DNA of 40,652 nucleotides from Streptomyces sp. CNH099 (GTDB lineage: Bacteria > Actinomycetota > Actinomycetes > Streptomycetales > Streptomycetaceae), in the NCBI GenBank assembly GCA_000514715.1, contig AZWL01000041.1, positions 1-40,652 on the forward strand, given 5' to 3'. Made by a program: the position numbers and the translations under genes. The stretch's first letter is position 1; each line of letters begins with the position of its first letter. The notes under the pieces were generated by a model. It saw nothing but the letters and a program-made list of their open reading frames with translations. It did not search any database and was not told the origin of the DNA. Shown in pieces: positions 1-7,854 of this stretch.

Positions 1-179
1 TCATGATCGAGGGCAAGCGGCTGCGGATTGGCACCCCGCATGTCGGGAAGATCGTGACGGTCATCCTGGAGGACACCTGCTACCGCGTCCTCGACGGAGA
101 GACCGAGCTGTCCACTCACCCGCGCACCGACGACAAGCCGACCACCAGAGTCAGGGCACTCAACCGCACCGAGCAGTAG
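1..179 (+). CDS. 3' end of a DDE/integrase-type transposase gene (partial)
   Basis: The frame is open from the window edge to a TAG at 177-179 and encodes the last 58 or so residues. The segment GKRLRIGTPHVGKIVTVILE followed by RVLDGETELSTHPR is the C-terminal beta-barrel typical of IS481/integrase-core transposases of Streptomyces. The catalytic core lies outside the window, so activity cannot be judged. The stop lies only about 20 bases before a truncated methyltransferase remnant in the same frame, which suggests this element caused that truncation. Confidence 0.75.
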   Translation, partial: MIEGKRLRIGTPHVGKIVTVILEDTCYRVLDGETELSTHPRTDDKPTTRVRALNRTEQ

Positions 180-197
180 CGACTGTCCAGCATCTCC

Positions 198-944
198 CGA
201 GGACATCAGCTATGTCCTGGAGCCAACCTGTCCAAGATCACGTGGGACCTCACACCGTCAGACGCCGCCGAGGGCTACCCCGCGGGCGCGCCCTATGACC
301 GGCTCTGCTCCACCGTCGCGGTACGGCGCATCCCGCCGGCCTGGATCGCCCAGACACGACCCGGCGGGCTGATCACCACCCCGTTCCATACGCGCTTCTC
401 CCCGTACGGGCTGCTCAAGCTGACCGTCGGCGACGACGGGCAGGCACAGGGCCGTTTCAGCAGATCCGTCGTGTCGTTTATGTGGGCACGCGGGCAACGC
501 CCCGACCGGCGCACCCACGGCAGCATCGACAAGGCGACCCGCCGCCACAGCACAGCCGAGCTGCCGCCGCTGCGGCTGGCCGACAGCACCGCGGCCCGCG
601 TCGGCATCGGCCTCCGCCACCCGGAGCTGACCTGCGGCCGCTACCGGGACCCGACCGACCCCTACGACACCGACCGGATCCGCATCGGCGACCGCCACGG
701 CTCACTGGCAATCGCCTTCTGCCGCACCCCCTACACCGTCATCGAATACGGCCCGCGCAGCCTGTGGACCGACGCCGTCGGCCCGGCCCTGCGCTGGTGG
801 CACAACCACGGACAGCCCGGCCTCGACCACTACGGCATCACCGTCTCAGCCTCCGGCACCCATGACGCCTGGCTCGACACCCCCACCGAACACTGGCCGC
901 TGACCCTGCCGCCGGCCACGACAGACCCGCCCCCGAGGTCCTAG
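198..944 (+). pseudogene. N-terminally truncated methyltransferase remnant (PCMT-like)
   Basis: The reading frame is open from about 183 to a TAG at 942-944 with high third-position GC, but no plausible start lies before 471. The upstream part reads PYDRLCSTVAVRRIPPAWI then QTRPGGLITTPF, which matches the late Rossmann strands of protein-L-isoaspartate O-methyltransferase-like enzymes found in ATP-grasp peptide-maturase systems (recognised by motif memory). The N-terminal SAM-binding half is missing, presumably lost when the neighbouring transposase arrived. An internal ATG at 471 would give 157 residues but lacks the enzyme core. Likely nonfunctional. Confidence 0.6.
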
Positions 945-1137
945 ACCGCGAGACGAGAGGACGAGTTGTCGGGCCGCCGCCGCAGCGGTGATCGGTGAGC
1001 CCGACAGGGAGGCGTAAGCGGCCGCGCGGTCGGCGGTGATCCGCGCGGTGTCATACCGCAAGCAGCTTCGACAGCACCTGCGATCCAGGCTGTAGCACGC
1101 GGAGAGACGCGCGTAGTCCATCTCGGAACGGGTCCGG

Positions 1138-1408
1138 GCCGCCGCCCGGGCGCGCTGGGAGACGACGGCGGTCACGGCCACAAAGCGTTACGCCACTACC
1201 CGTCGCCCGTGTGCGCTGGGAGACGACATAAGGAGTTCCACCCAAGCGAACTACAGCAACCCGTCGCCCGTGTGCGCTGGGAGACGCCGGCATCACCCAG
1301 GTGGTACTCACGCAGAACGTCCCGTCGCCCGTGTGCGCTGGGAGACGCCGACGAAGCTGTGCGGCCCGTACTGCCGGTTGACCCGTCGCCCGTGTGCGCT
1401 GGGAGACG
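1138..1408 (-). CRISPR. Short CRISPR array, five repeats, four spacers
   Basis: Four perfect 27-base repeats lie at 1199-1225, 1260-1286, 1321-1347 and 1382-1408. On the plus strand each begins CCCGTCGCC and ends GCTGGGAGACG. A degenerate copy sits at 1138-1164, still in register, so the period is exactly 61 bases with 34-base spacers (29+32 is equally possible, since three repeats share the next CC). All spacers differ. On the minus strand the repeat starts GGCGTCTCCC and can fold as CGTC-CCC against GGG-GACG. The degenerate copy marks the old end, so the leader should be above 1408 and transcription on the minus strand, reading away from the adjacent nuclease gene. The 61-base period and hairpin resemble type I-E arrays; no cas1, cas2 or Cascade genes are in the window. 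Confidence 0.9.
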
Positions 1409-1461
1409 CCCCTTCCCGAGCTGGTGTCTTCTCCCGACCGCTGTGAAGTTGTGGGGTGCAC

Positions 1462-1491
1462 GGACGCCCGGACCTTACGTTCCGGGGGTCC
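1462..1491 (-). other. Stem-loop at the 3' end of the TnpB-like gene, beside the CRISPR array
   Basis: On the minus strand GGAC then CCCGGA pairs with TCCGGG then GTCC around the loop ACGTAAGG, with one C-C mismatch. The hairpin overlaps the stop codon at 1475-1477 and lies about 55 bases before the first repeat on that strand. Candidates are a terminator without a U-tract, the right-end hairpin of an IS200/IS605-type element, or part of a guide-RNA scaffold such as an omegaRNA, which in TnpB loci sits at exactly this place. Confidence 0.5.
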
Positions 1492-3016
1492 CCGTCTGAC
1501 CTCGGCCGGGTGGCCGGGAGCGGGGTTCTCGTTTCGCCGAGAACTGCCCATTGCGCCGAGGCGCAGTGGGTCTTGTGTTCTCTCCGCGAGCGTTTTTCGA
1601 CTCCCCGCCACTCGGGGCGTCGTGGTGTTGCGCGGCGACGGCGGCCAGTACTCGGGCGGTGTTCGTTCGCCGGTCGAGGCTGGTGCCGCATGCCGGGCAG
1701 CGGTACTCGTCTTGCGTGGGCGGGATCGGTGTGGCTTTTACCGTTCCGCACGCGGAGCACTGCCGTCCGGTGGGTGCGTGCCGGTCGGTGACCACGACGG
1801 TGGTCCCGTACCAGGCGCCTTTGCTCTGGAGCTGCCAGCGGGCGGCTCCGATGCCGGTGTCGAGCAGGGCGCGGTTGCGGTTGCGCCTGATCTGTTTCGG
1901 CAGGTTCTTCGGTGATGCGTGCTGTGCGGTCTGCTGCACGTCCCAGCCTTCGACCGCGATCACCGAGTGCTGGTGGATCAGCGCGGAAGTCGCCTGCTGG
2001 AGGCTGTTCTCGCGGAGGTGGCGGACGCGGGCGTGGAGACGGCCGAGGCGCTGCTGCGCCTTCGCGCGCCGGCGGGAGCCGGGGGGGCAGCGTGACAGGG
2101 CCTGCTGGGCGGTCTTGACGCGGCGGAGGTGGCTTTCCAGGTGCCGAGGGTTGTCCACGAGTTGTCCGGTGGACAATGTGGCGACCTGTCGTACGCCGAA
2201 GTCGACCCCGACGGGGCCGCCTGCCAGTTGCCGGGGGGTGGGGGCTGTGCGGACCTCGCGGACGAGTTCGACGGTCAATGCGAGGTACCAGCGGCCGGCG
2301 GAGTCGCGGGCGACCGTGCCGCGGACGATCCGTGCGGCCGGGCGGCTGCCGGCGGCCTTGCAGTCGGAGCACTTCTTGACCTTGCCCGAGGCGGAATCGG
2401 TGATCTTGCCGGTGGCCCGGCACGTGGGGCACGGGACGCTGCCCTTGGCCAGACGGCGGGCGAGTTTCCGCGTCGCTTCGAAGGTCTTGACAGTGCCGAT
2501 CTTCGGCAGGTTGACGTGCTTGGCATCGACGATCCGCAGTCCGTCGCCGTGGAGCTGAAAGCTGTCCCGGGCACGCCCCCGCTTCTTGAAGCGGGGGCGG
2601 CCTGCACGGGCGCCGGTCTTGCGGGCGCGGAAGAACCGCTGCCACGCGCCGGCTGCATCGCGCAGCGCGGCCTGGTAGGTGCCCACGAAGTTGCTGGCGA
2701 CCCACGGGACACCGGTAGTGGTCTGACCGGTGTGCCGGTCGGTCCACTCGGCGGTGTTCTTCCAGGCCGTCCACATCTTGCACAGGTCGAAGTGGCCGGG
2801 GAACTTCACGTCGGGCTCGTCGATCCCGGCGGCCTTCTGCTCGGCGTAGGCGTCCAGGGAGTCCGCGACGCGGGCGATGCCCCAGTTGTAGGCGAACCGC
2901 GCGGCCCCGGCATGGGAGGAGAAAGCACACTGCTGCCGGGGCGTGGGCTCCAGGGCGTACTTGTACGCCTGCTGGGTGACCACGTTCCTCAGCTTCGGCG
3001 CCCTCTCCGACGACAT
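1475..3016 (-). CDS. tnpB: TnpB/Cas12-family RuvC nuclease with extra zinc ribbon
   Basis: A 513-residue protein of the IS200/IS605 OrfB (TnpB) family, the RNA-guided nuclease ancestor of type V Cas12 effectors. The RuvC residues are visible: Asp272 in GVDFGV, Glu356 in AVEGWDV and Asp448 in LDRRTNTA. The usual zinc finger between the last two motifs has Cys420, Cys423, Cys440 and Cys443. An additional CxxC pair (Cys196/199 and Cys216/219) lies in the N-terminal half and is not usual for a minimal TnpB. The ATG at 3016 follows GGAGGGG at a good distance; the longer frame to 3253 lacks such support. The C-terminal tail after residue 460 is low-complexity, as when a guide RNA overlaps the 3' end. 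No tnpA partner is present. A CRISPR array starts 66 bases downstream in the same direction, so a type V-U/Cas12n-like effector is an alternative to an IS605 relic. Confidence 0.85.
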   Translation of the reverse strand: MSSERAPKLRNVVTQQAYKYALEPTPRQQCAFSSHAGAARFAYNWGIARVADSLDAYAEQKAAGIDEPDVKFPGHFDLCKMWTAWKNTAEWTDRHTGQTTTGVPWVASNFVGTYQAALRDAAGAWQRFFRARKTGARAGRPRFKKRGRARDSFQLHGDGLRIVDAKHVNLPKIGTVKTFEATRKLARRLAKGSVPCPTCRATGKITDSASGKVKKCSDCKAAGSRPAARIVRGTVARDSAGRWYLALTVELVREVRTAPTPRQLAGGPVGVDFGVRQVATLSTGQLVDNPRHLESHLRRVKTAQQALSRCPPGSRRRAKAQQRLGRLHARVRHLRENSLQQATSALIHQHSVIAVEGWDVQQTAQHASPKNLPKQIRRNRNRALLDTGIGAARWQLQSKGAWYGTTVVVTDRHAPTGRQCSACGTVKATPIPPTQDEYRCPACGTSLDRRTNTARVLAAVAAQHHDAPSGGESKNARGENTRPTAPRRNGQFSAKREPRSRPPGRGQTGTPGT

Positions 3017-3328
3017 CGGCCCCTCCACATTCCGGCACCGTAAGGCTACCAACGAAACCGACCCCGCCCGCACAGTGCCCGAAGCAGCCATGCGGCCGAT
3101 GCCGGGCCGTCCCCGGGCCGCCGGGCAGGAGCACGCGGGGGCCGAGGACACCGCGCGCCGGCCGGCTGCCGGGGCGCAGAGCCGGGGCGCATGCCCGCGC
3201 GAGCCGCGCGGCGGGACCGCCACCCGGATCGCCGAAGCCGCCGGCCTCGGCACCGGTCCGAGCGGCGCAGGCTCCGGCGGCCAGGTGCTTCGCTGGGGCG
3301 GCCGACGGGCGGCCGCCCCAGCGTGACG
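3017..3328. other. Gene-free stretch upstream of the TnpB-like gene
   Basis: About 310 bases of GC-rich sequence between the start of the nuclease gene and the stop of the next minus-strand gene. I see the GGAGGGG ribosome site immediately upstream of 3016 but no convincing promoter, terminator or element end. Confidence 0.4.
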
Positions 3329-3856
3329 TCAGGTACGCGGCTTGAGCCTGACCAGACGCACGGGCTGGGCGTCGAAGAAGTACCGGTCGATATCGGCGTC
3401 GGTGGCCCCGTCGTCATAGGCGCCGGTCTTCGAAAGCTCGATCGTGATGTGGAAATCGCGCAGTGCGTGCCGGATCCGTCCGAGCAGGGAAGGGAAGTCG
3501 GGGGTCTCCTCCGGGTCTGCCGCGAGGGTCAGCACGGCCTCGCGCGGCGCATCGATGCCGGTCACCCGCACATCGGCAGCGAAGGCAAGGTCCGACTCCC
3601 GCAGCGCCTTGCGGGCCGCGTCGTGCAGGGCGACGGCCGACAGGTACTGGGTCACTTGGTCCCGGCTGAAAGCCGATGCGACCATCCGCGCGATCTCCTT
3701 CGCAGGCGTACCGCCGCGAAACTCTCGCGTCATGGCGTCAACCACCGCACGCTTCCCGCCGAGGAAGTTGCCGAGCTCAGTCCTGATGTCCATGTGCCTG
3801 ACCATATCCAGCGAACTGAATTCAGTCCAGACGTAATTCAGTACACCGGTGTTCAT
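3329..3856 (-). CDS. Hypothetical protein, 175 aa
   Basis: The frame shows Streptomyces-like codon use and is unrelated to its antisense frames. The protein has an N-terminal helical segment resembling a helix-turn-helix (TPAKEIARMVASAFSRDQV) and a C-terminal mixed region with charged residues ending in LKPRT. I do not recognise the family. The start is uncertain: ATG codons at 3856, 3805 and 3793 and a GTG at 3901 are in frame and none has a strong ribosome site. A perfect 12-base palindrome, ACTGAATTCAGT at 3815-3826, lies near the internal starts and might be an operator if the shorter form is real. Confidence 0.6.
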   Translation of the reverse strand: MNTGVLNYVWTEFSSLDMVRHMDIRTELGNFLGGKRAVVDAMTREFRGGTPAKEIARMVASAFSRDQVTQYLSAVALHDAARKALRESDLAFAADVRVTGIDAPREAVLTLAADPEETPDFPSLLGRIRHALRDFHITIELSKTGAYDDGATDADIDRYFFDAQPVRLVRLKPRT

Positions 3857-4068
3857 CACCCAGACAGTGATCCGTTTCCGGTCAGAGCACCCGACCGGCA
3901 CGGTGTGGGCCTGGCACAGCCCGTCCTCCGGCGGCTGGGAGCTGGGCTGGGGAACGAGGCGGCACCCCCCCCCACCACCATGATCAGGTGAAGAACGGTG
4001 ATGCCCGGAATGTCAGTGCTGCCGGGCATGGTGAATTCCGCGAACGGTACACCGAGAGGGAAAGACCG

Positions 4069-4205
4069 ATGACGCAGACCGCGCAGGACGCCCCGGCCGC
4101 CGAGGGGTTTTGACCGAGGAACTGGGCGCGCGCCGGGAAGTCGGTCTGCTCGCCCGGCGTCGCCGGGAGCCGGTTGTCACCGACGACATACATGGAGGGA
4201 CGTGA
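4069..4205 (+). pseudogene. Small plasmid-type gene with one-base frameshift
   Basis: An ATG at 4069 follows the purine-rich AGAGGGAAAG and starts MTQTAQDAPAAEGF, ending at TGA 4111-4113. If one G were added to the GGGG run at 4104-4107, the frame would run on as VLTEELGARREVGLLARRR and end at TGA 4203-4205, just before the next gene's GTG at 4209. The two halves together would give about 45 residues, translationally close-coupled to the exonuclease. Either a real frameshift or a homopolymer error. Function unknown. Confidence 0.4.
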
Positions 4206-4208
4206 GCA

Positions 4209-5618
4209 GTGAGCACCACCACTACGGCGACGGCGGAGATCCCGGCCGGCCGCGCGCAGGCGGATCCGCAGCGGGCGACCCGCGCGGAGCCGTGCGGCTC
4301 GGTCGGCGGGGTGCCGGTGTTCGGCTGGGGACAGGCTCCGCCGTATCTGCGTACGCAGACCCAACTCGGCCGCGAGCGCCTGAAGCGTGCGGACGGCCAG
4401 CAGCCGCTGGCCTACCTGCGCACCCGGGACTACGGGGATGTGCCGCTGTACGACCCGGCCGGCGCGGTGAAGATGAAGCCGCTGGGCTCGAAAACGAAGG
4501 CGGCGATGCGGCGGCGCCGGACCTGCCCGCGGTGCGGGAAGGTCCGTACGTACGTCGTGCGCCGGCAGTGCGGGGTCTGCGACCGCAAGGCGCAGCGGAC
4601 CCGGGAGCGGGAACAGGCGCGGACCTGCTGGGACTGCCGGGAGGTCTTCCCCCGGCCGCTGCCGAAGACGCACCACCGGTGTGGCGGGTGCCGGCGCAAG
4701 CAGCTCGCCGAACTGCGCCGCAGGGCGGTCGAGTGGGTCGAGCGCGTCACGGTGTGCGCCGGCCAGGACTGCTCGGTCAAGCTCGTGACGAAGAAGGAGG
4801 CCCGTGACCGCCAGCGCCAGCAGGGGCTGCGCTGGGGGTCCTGGAGCCGGGCGGCACACTGGCCGCTGCGCTGCCCGCCGTGCACGGCGGCGGAAGCGCA
4901 GCAGCAGGCCGAGCATCGGGCCCGGTGGGAGCAGGAGGAGCGGGAGCGGCAGGAGGCGGCGCGCCGGGCGGACCGGGAGCGGGTGCGCTGGGCGGCGGAG
5001 GCGCTCGCCGACCCCGACGTGGTGGTGCTCGACACGGAGTCCACCGGCCTGCACGGTACGGCACGGATCGTGGAGATCGCCGTGCTGTCCCCTTCCGGGG
5101 GCGTGCTGCTGGACACCTTGGTGGACCCGGGCGAGCCGATCCCCGAGGCGGCTTCGGAGATCCACGGGATCACGACCGCGATGGTGGCCGGGGCGCCCAC
5201 CTTCTCGCAGGTGCTGCCGGACCTGGAGCGGGCGCTGGAAGGTCGGCGGTGCCTGATCTACAACGACGTGTACGACCTCGGCCGGCTGCGTCACGAACTG
5301 ACGCTCCACCACCTCGATCAGACGGCCGGGGCCGCGGCAGGCCAGGCTGCGCCCGCGGCCGCAGCGCAAGAGATGCGAGAGCAGGCTCTCGACGCCGCCA
5401 GAGCACGGGCGGAGGCCTGGGTGGACGCGCTGAACGTCGAGGACGTGATGATCCCGTACAGCGACTGGGTGGGGGACTGGAACGACTACTGGGGCAACAA
5501 CCAGTGGCAGCCGCTACCCGGCGGGCACCGGGCCGCAGACGACTGCCGCGCCGTCCTGGACTGCCTACGGGCGATGGGCAACGGCCGTGAGTCCGAGTTT
5601 TCCGCAGGGGGTTCGTAG
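4209..5618 (+). CDS. DEDDh 3'-5' exonuclease (DnaQ/RNase T-like) with zinc-ribbon N-terminus
   Basis: A 469-residue protein. The C-terminal half is a DEDDh exonuclease: Exo I is VVLDTESTGL (Asp275, Glu277), Exo II is YNDVYDLGRLRHEL, and Exo III is GGHRAADDC with His and Asp. Such domains remove nucleotides from 3' ends of DNA or RNA using two metal ions. The N-terminal half (about residues 105-230) holds several Cys pairs (CPRC, CGVC, CWDC, CGGC, CPPC) that should form zinc ribbons, followed by a charged helix near 230-260. The start is GTG 4209, preceded by GGAGGG at 4195. The protein type is common on Streptomyces plasmids, where a role in replication or DNA processing is plausible but unproven. 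Aspartate and histidine residues of the active site all appear intact. Confidence 0.85.
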   Translation: MSTTTTATAEIPAGRAQADPQRATRAEPCGSVGGVPVFGWGQAPPYLRTQTQLGRERLKRADGQQPLAYLRTRDYGDVPLYDPAGAVKMKPLGSKTKAAMRRRRTCPRCGKVRTYVVRRQCGVCDRKAQRTREREQARTCWDCREVFPRPLPKTHHRCGGCRRKQLAELRRRAVEWVERVTVCAGQDCSVKLVTKKEARDRQRQQGLRWGSWSRAAHWPLRCPPCTAAEAQQQAEHRARWEQEERERQEAARRADRERVRWAAEALADPDVVVLDTESTGLHGTARIVEIAVLSPSGGVLLDTLVDPGEPIPEAASEIHGITTAMVAGAPTFSQVLPDLERALEGRRCLIYNDVYDLGRLRHELTLHHLDQTAGAAAGQAAPAAAAQEMREQALDAARARAEAWVDALNVEDVMIPYSDWVGDWNDYWGNNQWQPLPGGHRAADDCRAVLDCLRAMGNGRESEFSAGGS

Positions 5619-5792
5619 CCGAACTCCTGGGTGGTGTGTCCAGGACAGTGCCGCAGCGGGCTCGGGTTCGTCCGGCCCGCCGCCGAACCGGGGGCATGGG
5701 CTCGGCAGGCTCAGGAACGCGACGGGGTGTGGTCGCGTGCGTCCATGTAGGAGGTGATCCGCACGGCCGCGGAGGCAGTCGACCCAGCTATT

Positions 5793-5829
5793 CAGGATGA
5801 CAGAGGTTCAGTGAACCTCTGTCATCCTG
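5793..5829. repeat. Perfect 18-base inverted repeat with one-base spacer
   Basis: CAGGATGACAGAGGTTCA at 5793-5810 is followed by G and then its exact reverse complement at 5812-5829. The right arm is the last coding sequence of the adjacent IS5-type transposase remnant, whose stop codon lies inside the palindrome. It can act as a bidirectional terminator; it may mark a rearranged IS end. Confidence 0.85.
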
Positions 5830-6190
5830 GGCTGCTCCAGGGTGAGGACGGCTTGAACGATTGACGTCAGGCGGCTGGGGCTGCAACGCGCCTTGCGGAA
5901 GATCCGCCACTGCTTGAGCCGAGCGAAGGCCCGCTCGACCGGACTGCGCAGCTTGGCGTGCGCGCGGTTGACCGGAGCGTCGGTGGGCCGTCAACTCCCT
6001 CCCCAGATGGCGGCGTTTGTAGGGGGTGCAGAAGGGCCGCCGGCGCCGTCGTAGGCCTTGTCCGCCAGGACGGGGACCTTCATGCGTGCACACACGGTGA
6101 CGATGCGGTGGGTGCGGACTGCAGTGATATCGACGTTGCGTCCGGGCATGGCCGGCGAGTACCAGATCAGCTCCCCGGTTGGTGCCGGTG
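5808..6190 (-). pseudogene. Degraded IS5-family transposase
   Basis: Two minus-strand reading frames together give a transposase C-terminal half. One reads GELIWYSPAMPGRNVDITAV and VLADKAYDGAG; the other, nearer the end, reads PVERAFARLKQWRIFRKARC and LTSIVQAVLTLEQPRMTEVH then stop. These match the DDE C-terminal region of IS5-family transposases, including the conserved E-containing ERAFARLK helix. At least one frameshift separates the parts near 6030-5990, and the N-terminal half is missing beyond about 6190. It cannot be functional. Confidence 0.75.
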
Positions 6191-6334
6191 ACCGGTGACC
6201 GAGCCGCCGCGGCCCGGCGCGGGCTGTGCCCCCAGGGGGTGCCGTCCGAGGAGGGAGTTCCCGACCCCCCACCACCGATCACCCTCCGCGGTCCCCCGCA
6301 GCTCACCGCGCTCCCCCTGCCCCCTTTGGGGGCC

Positions 6335-6355
6335 GGGGATGTGGGGGCGGAGCCC
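6335..6355. repeat. GC-rich hairpin-type repeat, copy 1
   Basis: GGGGATGTGGGGGCGGAGCC followed by C resembles a segment at 9192-9215 (CGGGGGTGTGGGGGCGGAGC then CCCC). Each contains a short GGGGGC-GGA-GCCC type fold. Such elements often punctuate gene ends on Streptomyces plasmids; here it lies just after the stop of the minus-strand gene beginning at 7032. Confidence 0.4.
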
Positions 6356-6396
6356 TCGCTGTCTGGACCGGCGGGGGCCGGGCGGCGGAGCGTGCC

Positions 6397-7032
6397 CTAC
6401 TGCTGGGTCTGCTTGCGGGCCTGGGTAATGACCCGCTTCCAGGTGTCGACGGACTGGCCGTGCCGCTCGACGAGGACGGCGGCCACCTCGCCGGCCTTCC
6501 GGTCGGGCATCGCGGCCAGCGCCTCGGTGGCCAGCCGGAGGCGAGTGGCCGCCTTCGCCTCACCGGTCTTGACGCCGGGGCCGGTAGGGCGCCCCCCCTT
6601 GGTGCCGAACCCGCTGACCGGGTTGTCGACCCATGCCCAGAGCTGGGCCCGGGTGCGGTACTCACGGGTGCGGGTGGTCAGTTGCTCGGTGCGCACCGGC
6701 GCCGGCCACTCCGGCGGCGGCTTCTTGCCGTACTGGGTGATCCGGGCCGGGTCGACGCCGAGGACGCGCGCCTGCCCCGCCGGCGGGAGCGGCTCATCAG
6801 GGTCGCCGCTGCGGTCGACGCCGGACAGGTCGCGGGGCCGCTCGCAGTGCCCGGCGAACCACTCGTCCCACACCTGCACGTCCCAGTGCATGACGCCGTC
6901 GATGGCGCGGGCCTCGGGGTGGCCGTTGGTCCGGCGGTCGCGCCACAGCTTCGACAGCGTGTCCCGGCTGCGGCCGCTGTGGGCGATCAGGTCCTCTCGG
7001 CTCGCCCACGTGCGGCCCTCGATCGTCTTCAC
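6397..7032 (-). CDS. Putative helix-turn-helix DNA-binding protein, 211 aa
   Basis: Residues 5-35 (RTWASREDLIAHSGRSRDT then LSKLWRDR) look like a DNA-binding helix-turn-helix, and a second pattern with MPDRKAGEVAAVLVERHG and WKRVITQARK occurs at the C-terminus. The middle includes WDVQVWDEWF and a Gly-rich link GFGTKGGRPTGPG. I recall similar uncharacterised proteins on Streptomyces plasmids. The start is GTG 7032; the upstream AAGAAAG is a weak ribosome site. An AT-richer patch at 7040-7110 probably carries its promoter. It lies at the downstream end of a set of minus-strand genes. Confidence 0.65.
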   Translation of the reverse strand: MKTIEGRTWASREDLIAHSGRSRDTLSKLWRDRRTNGHPEARAIDGVMHWDVQVWDEWFAGHCERPRDLSGVDRSGDPDEPLPPAGQARVLGVDPARITQYGKKPPPEWPAPVRTEQLTTRTREYRTRAQLWAWVDNPVSGFGTKGGRPTGPGVKTGEAKAATRLRLATEALAAMPDRKAGEVAAVLVERHGQSVDTWKRVITQARKQTQQ

Positions 7033-7222
7033 GGGTGTGCCCTACTTTCTTGATGGGTTCGGACTGGAAGCTCCTGGTGGTGTCGGTCGTAGATACGATG
7101 GTGACGGTTCGGTTTTGGGTCTGTTGAGGGCCCTCGGTGGCCGGACCGCACGGCCCGGCGGGATTCAGGGGCCCCGCCTGGCCCGCCATGGAAGGCGGGC
7201 CAGGGCGGCGGCATCAGCCGTG

Positions 7223-7717
7223 TCAGAGCTGGGCGAGGTCGGCACGCTTGCCGTGCAGGGCGAACACGGCCTCCAGCAGGGCCAGGGCGGCCGTCTCGGT
7301 GGCGGCCGCGGCGAGGTGACCGTGCAGGATGTCCAGCGCGGTCACAAGCTGGGCGTCCTCGTCGGCGAAGCTCCAGCCAGGCAGGCCCGGACGGGCCGGG
7401 ACGGTCAGCGCACGGCGGTCCATGGCGTGCGTGACGTACCGCCCGAAGTCCGCCGGGAAGCCGGCGCCCGGAGCCCCGGCGGCGGTGGCCTCGGCGTCGG
7501 CCAGCGCGAGCCGGGCGCTGTCGCAGATGCCGCCCGGGCGGGTCGGCTCCTCCTCGTAGAGCGACAGGGTGACGATGTCGAGCAGCTCGGCGACGTTGAT
7601 CAGCTCGCGGCTGTTCCAGGCGGAGGCGACCAAGGTGCGGCGGCGGGCGATGTCGGCCAGGACGGCGGCACGGGCGGCCGCGGCGCAGGCCTTCTCGGCC
7701 GGCTCGAAGACGGTCAT
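7223..7717 (-). CDS. Hypothetical protein, 164 aa
   Basis: The ATG at 7717 follows GGAGGG at eight bases, which decides the start over the open frame that extends to 7999. The protein is largely helical and Ala-rich, with VAELLDIVTLSLYEEEP in the first third and a C-terminal helix ALLEAVFALHGKRADLAQL. No catalytic motif or membrane segment is visible and I do not recognise the family. It belongs with the neighbouring minus-strand plasmid-type hypotheticals. Confidence 0.65.
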   Translation of the reverse strand: MTVFEPAEKACAAAARAAVLADIARRRTLVASAWNSRELINVAELLDIVTLSLYEEEPTRPGGICDSARLALADAEATAAGAPGAGFPADFGRYVTHAMDRRALTVPARPGLPGWSFADEDAQLVTALDILHGHLAAAATETAALALLEAVFALHGKRADLAQL

Positions 7718-7757
7718 GCCGGGTTCCCTCCAAGGGGGTTGAGGTTCCTCGGTGTGA

Positions 7758-7797
7758 CCCGGGCGACGGCGGGATTCCCACCCCGCCAGCGCCCGGG
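7758..7797 (-). terminator. Long intergenic hairpin between two minus-strand genes
   Basis: Arm CCCGGGCGACGGCGGG at 7758-7773 pairs with CCCGCCAGCGCCCGGG at 7782-7797 apart from two central mismatches; the loop contains ATTCCCA. It lies between the stop at 7855 and the next start at 7717, without a T-run, so it may attenuate or stabilise rather than terminate. Confidence 0.5.
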
Positions 7798-7854
7798 CGG
7801 TGAAGTTGACCCGCTGCTGCCCGCCGAGCCCGGGGGGTCGGCGGGAGCGCGCGG

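Noticed and set aside
1138..1408. A complete type I-E CRISPR-Cas system
   Set aside because: The array has the period of type I-E but no Cas3, Cascade, Cas1 or Cas2 sequence is visible anywhere in the window.
1138..1408. Self-targeting spacers
   Set aside because: I looked for the spacer sequences elsewhere in the window by eye and found no match; a full search was not possible.
1551..2558. Long plus-strand frames antisense to the TnpB-like gene
   Set aside because: They mirror the high third-position GC of the minus-strand gene and contain no recognisable motif.
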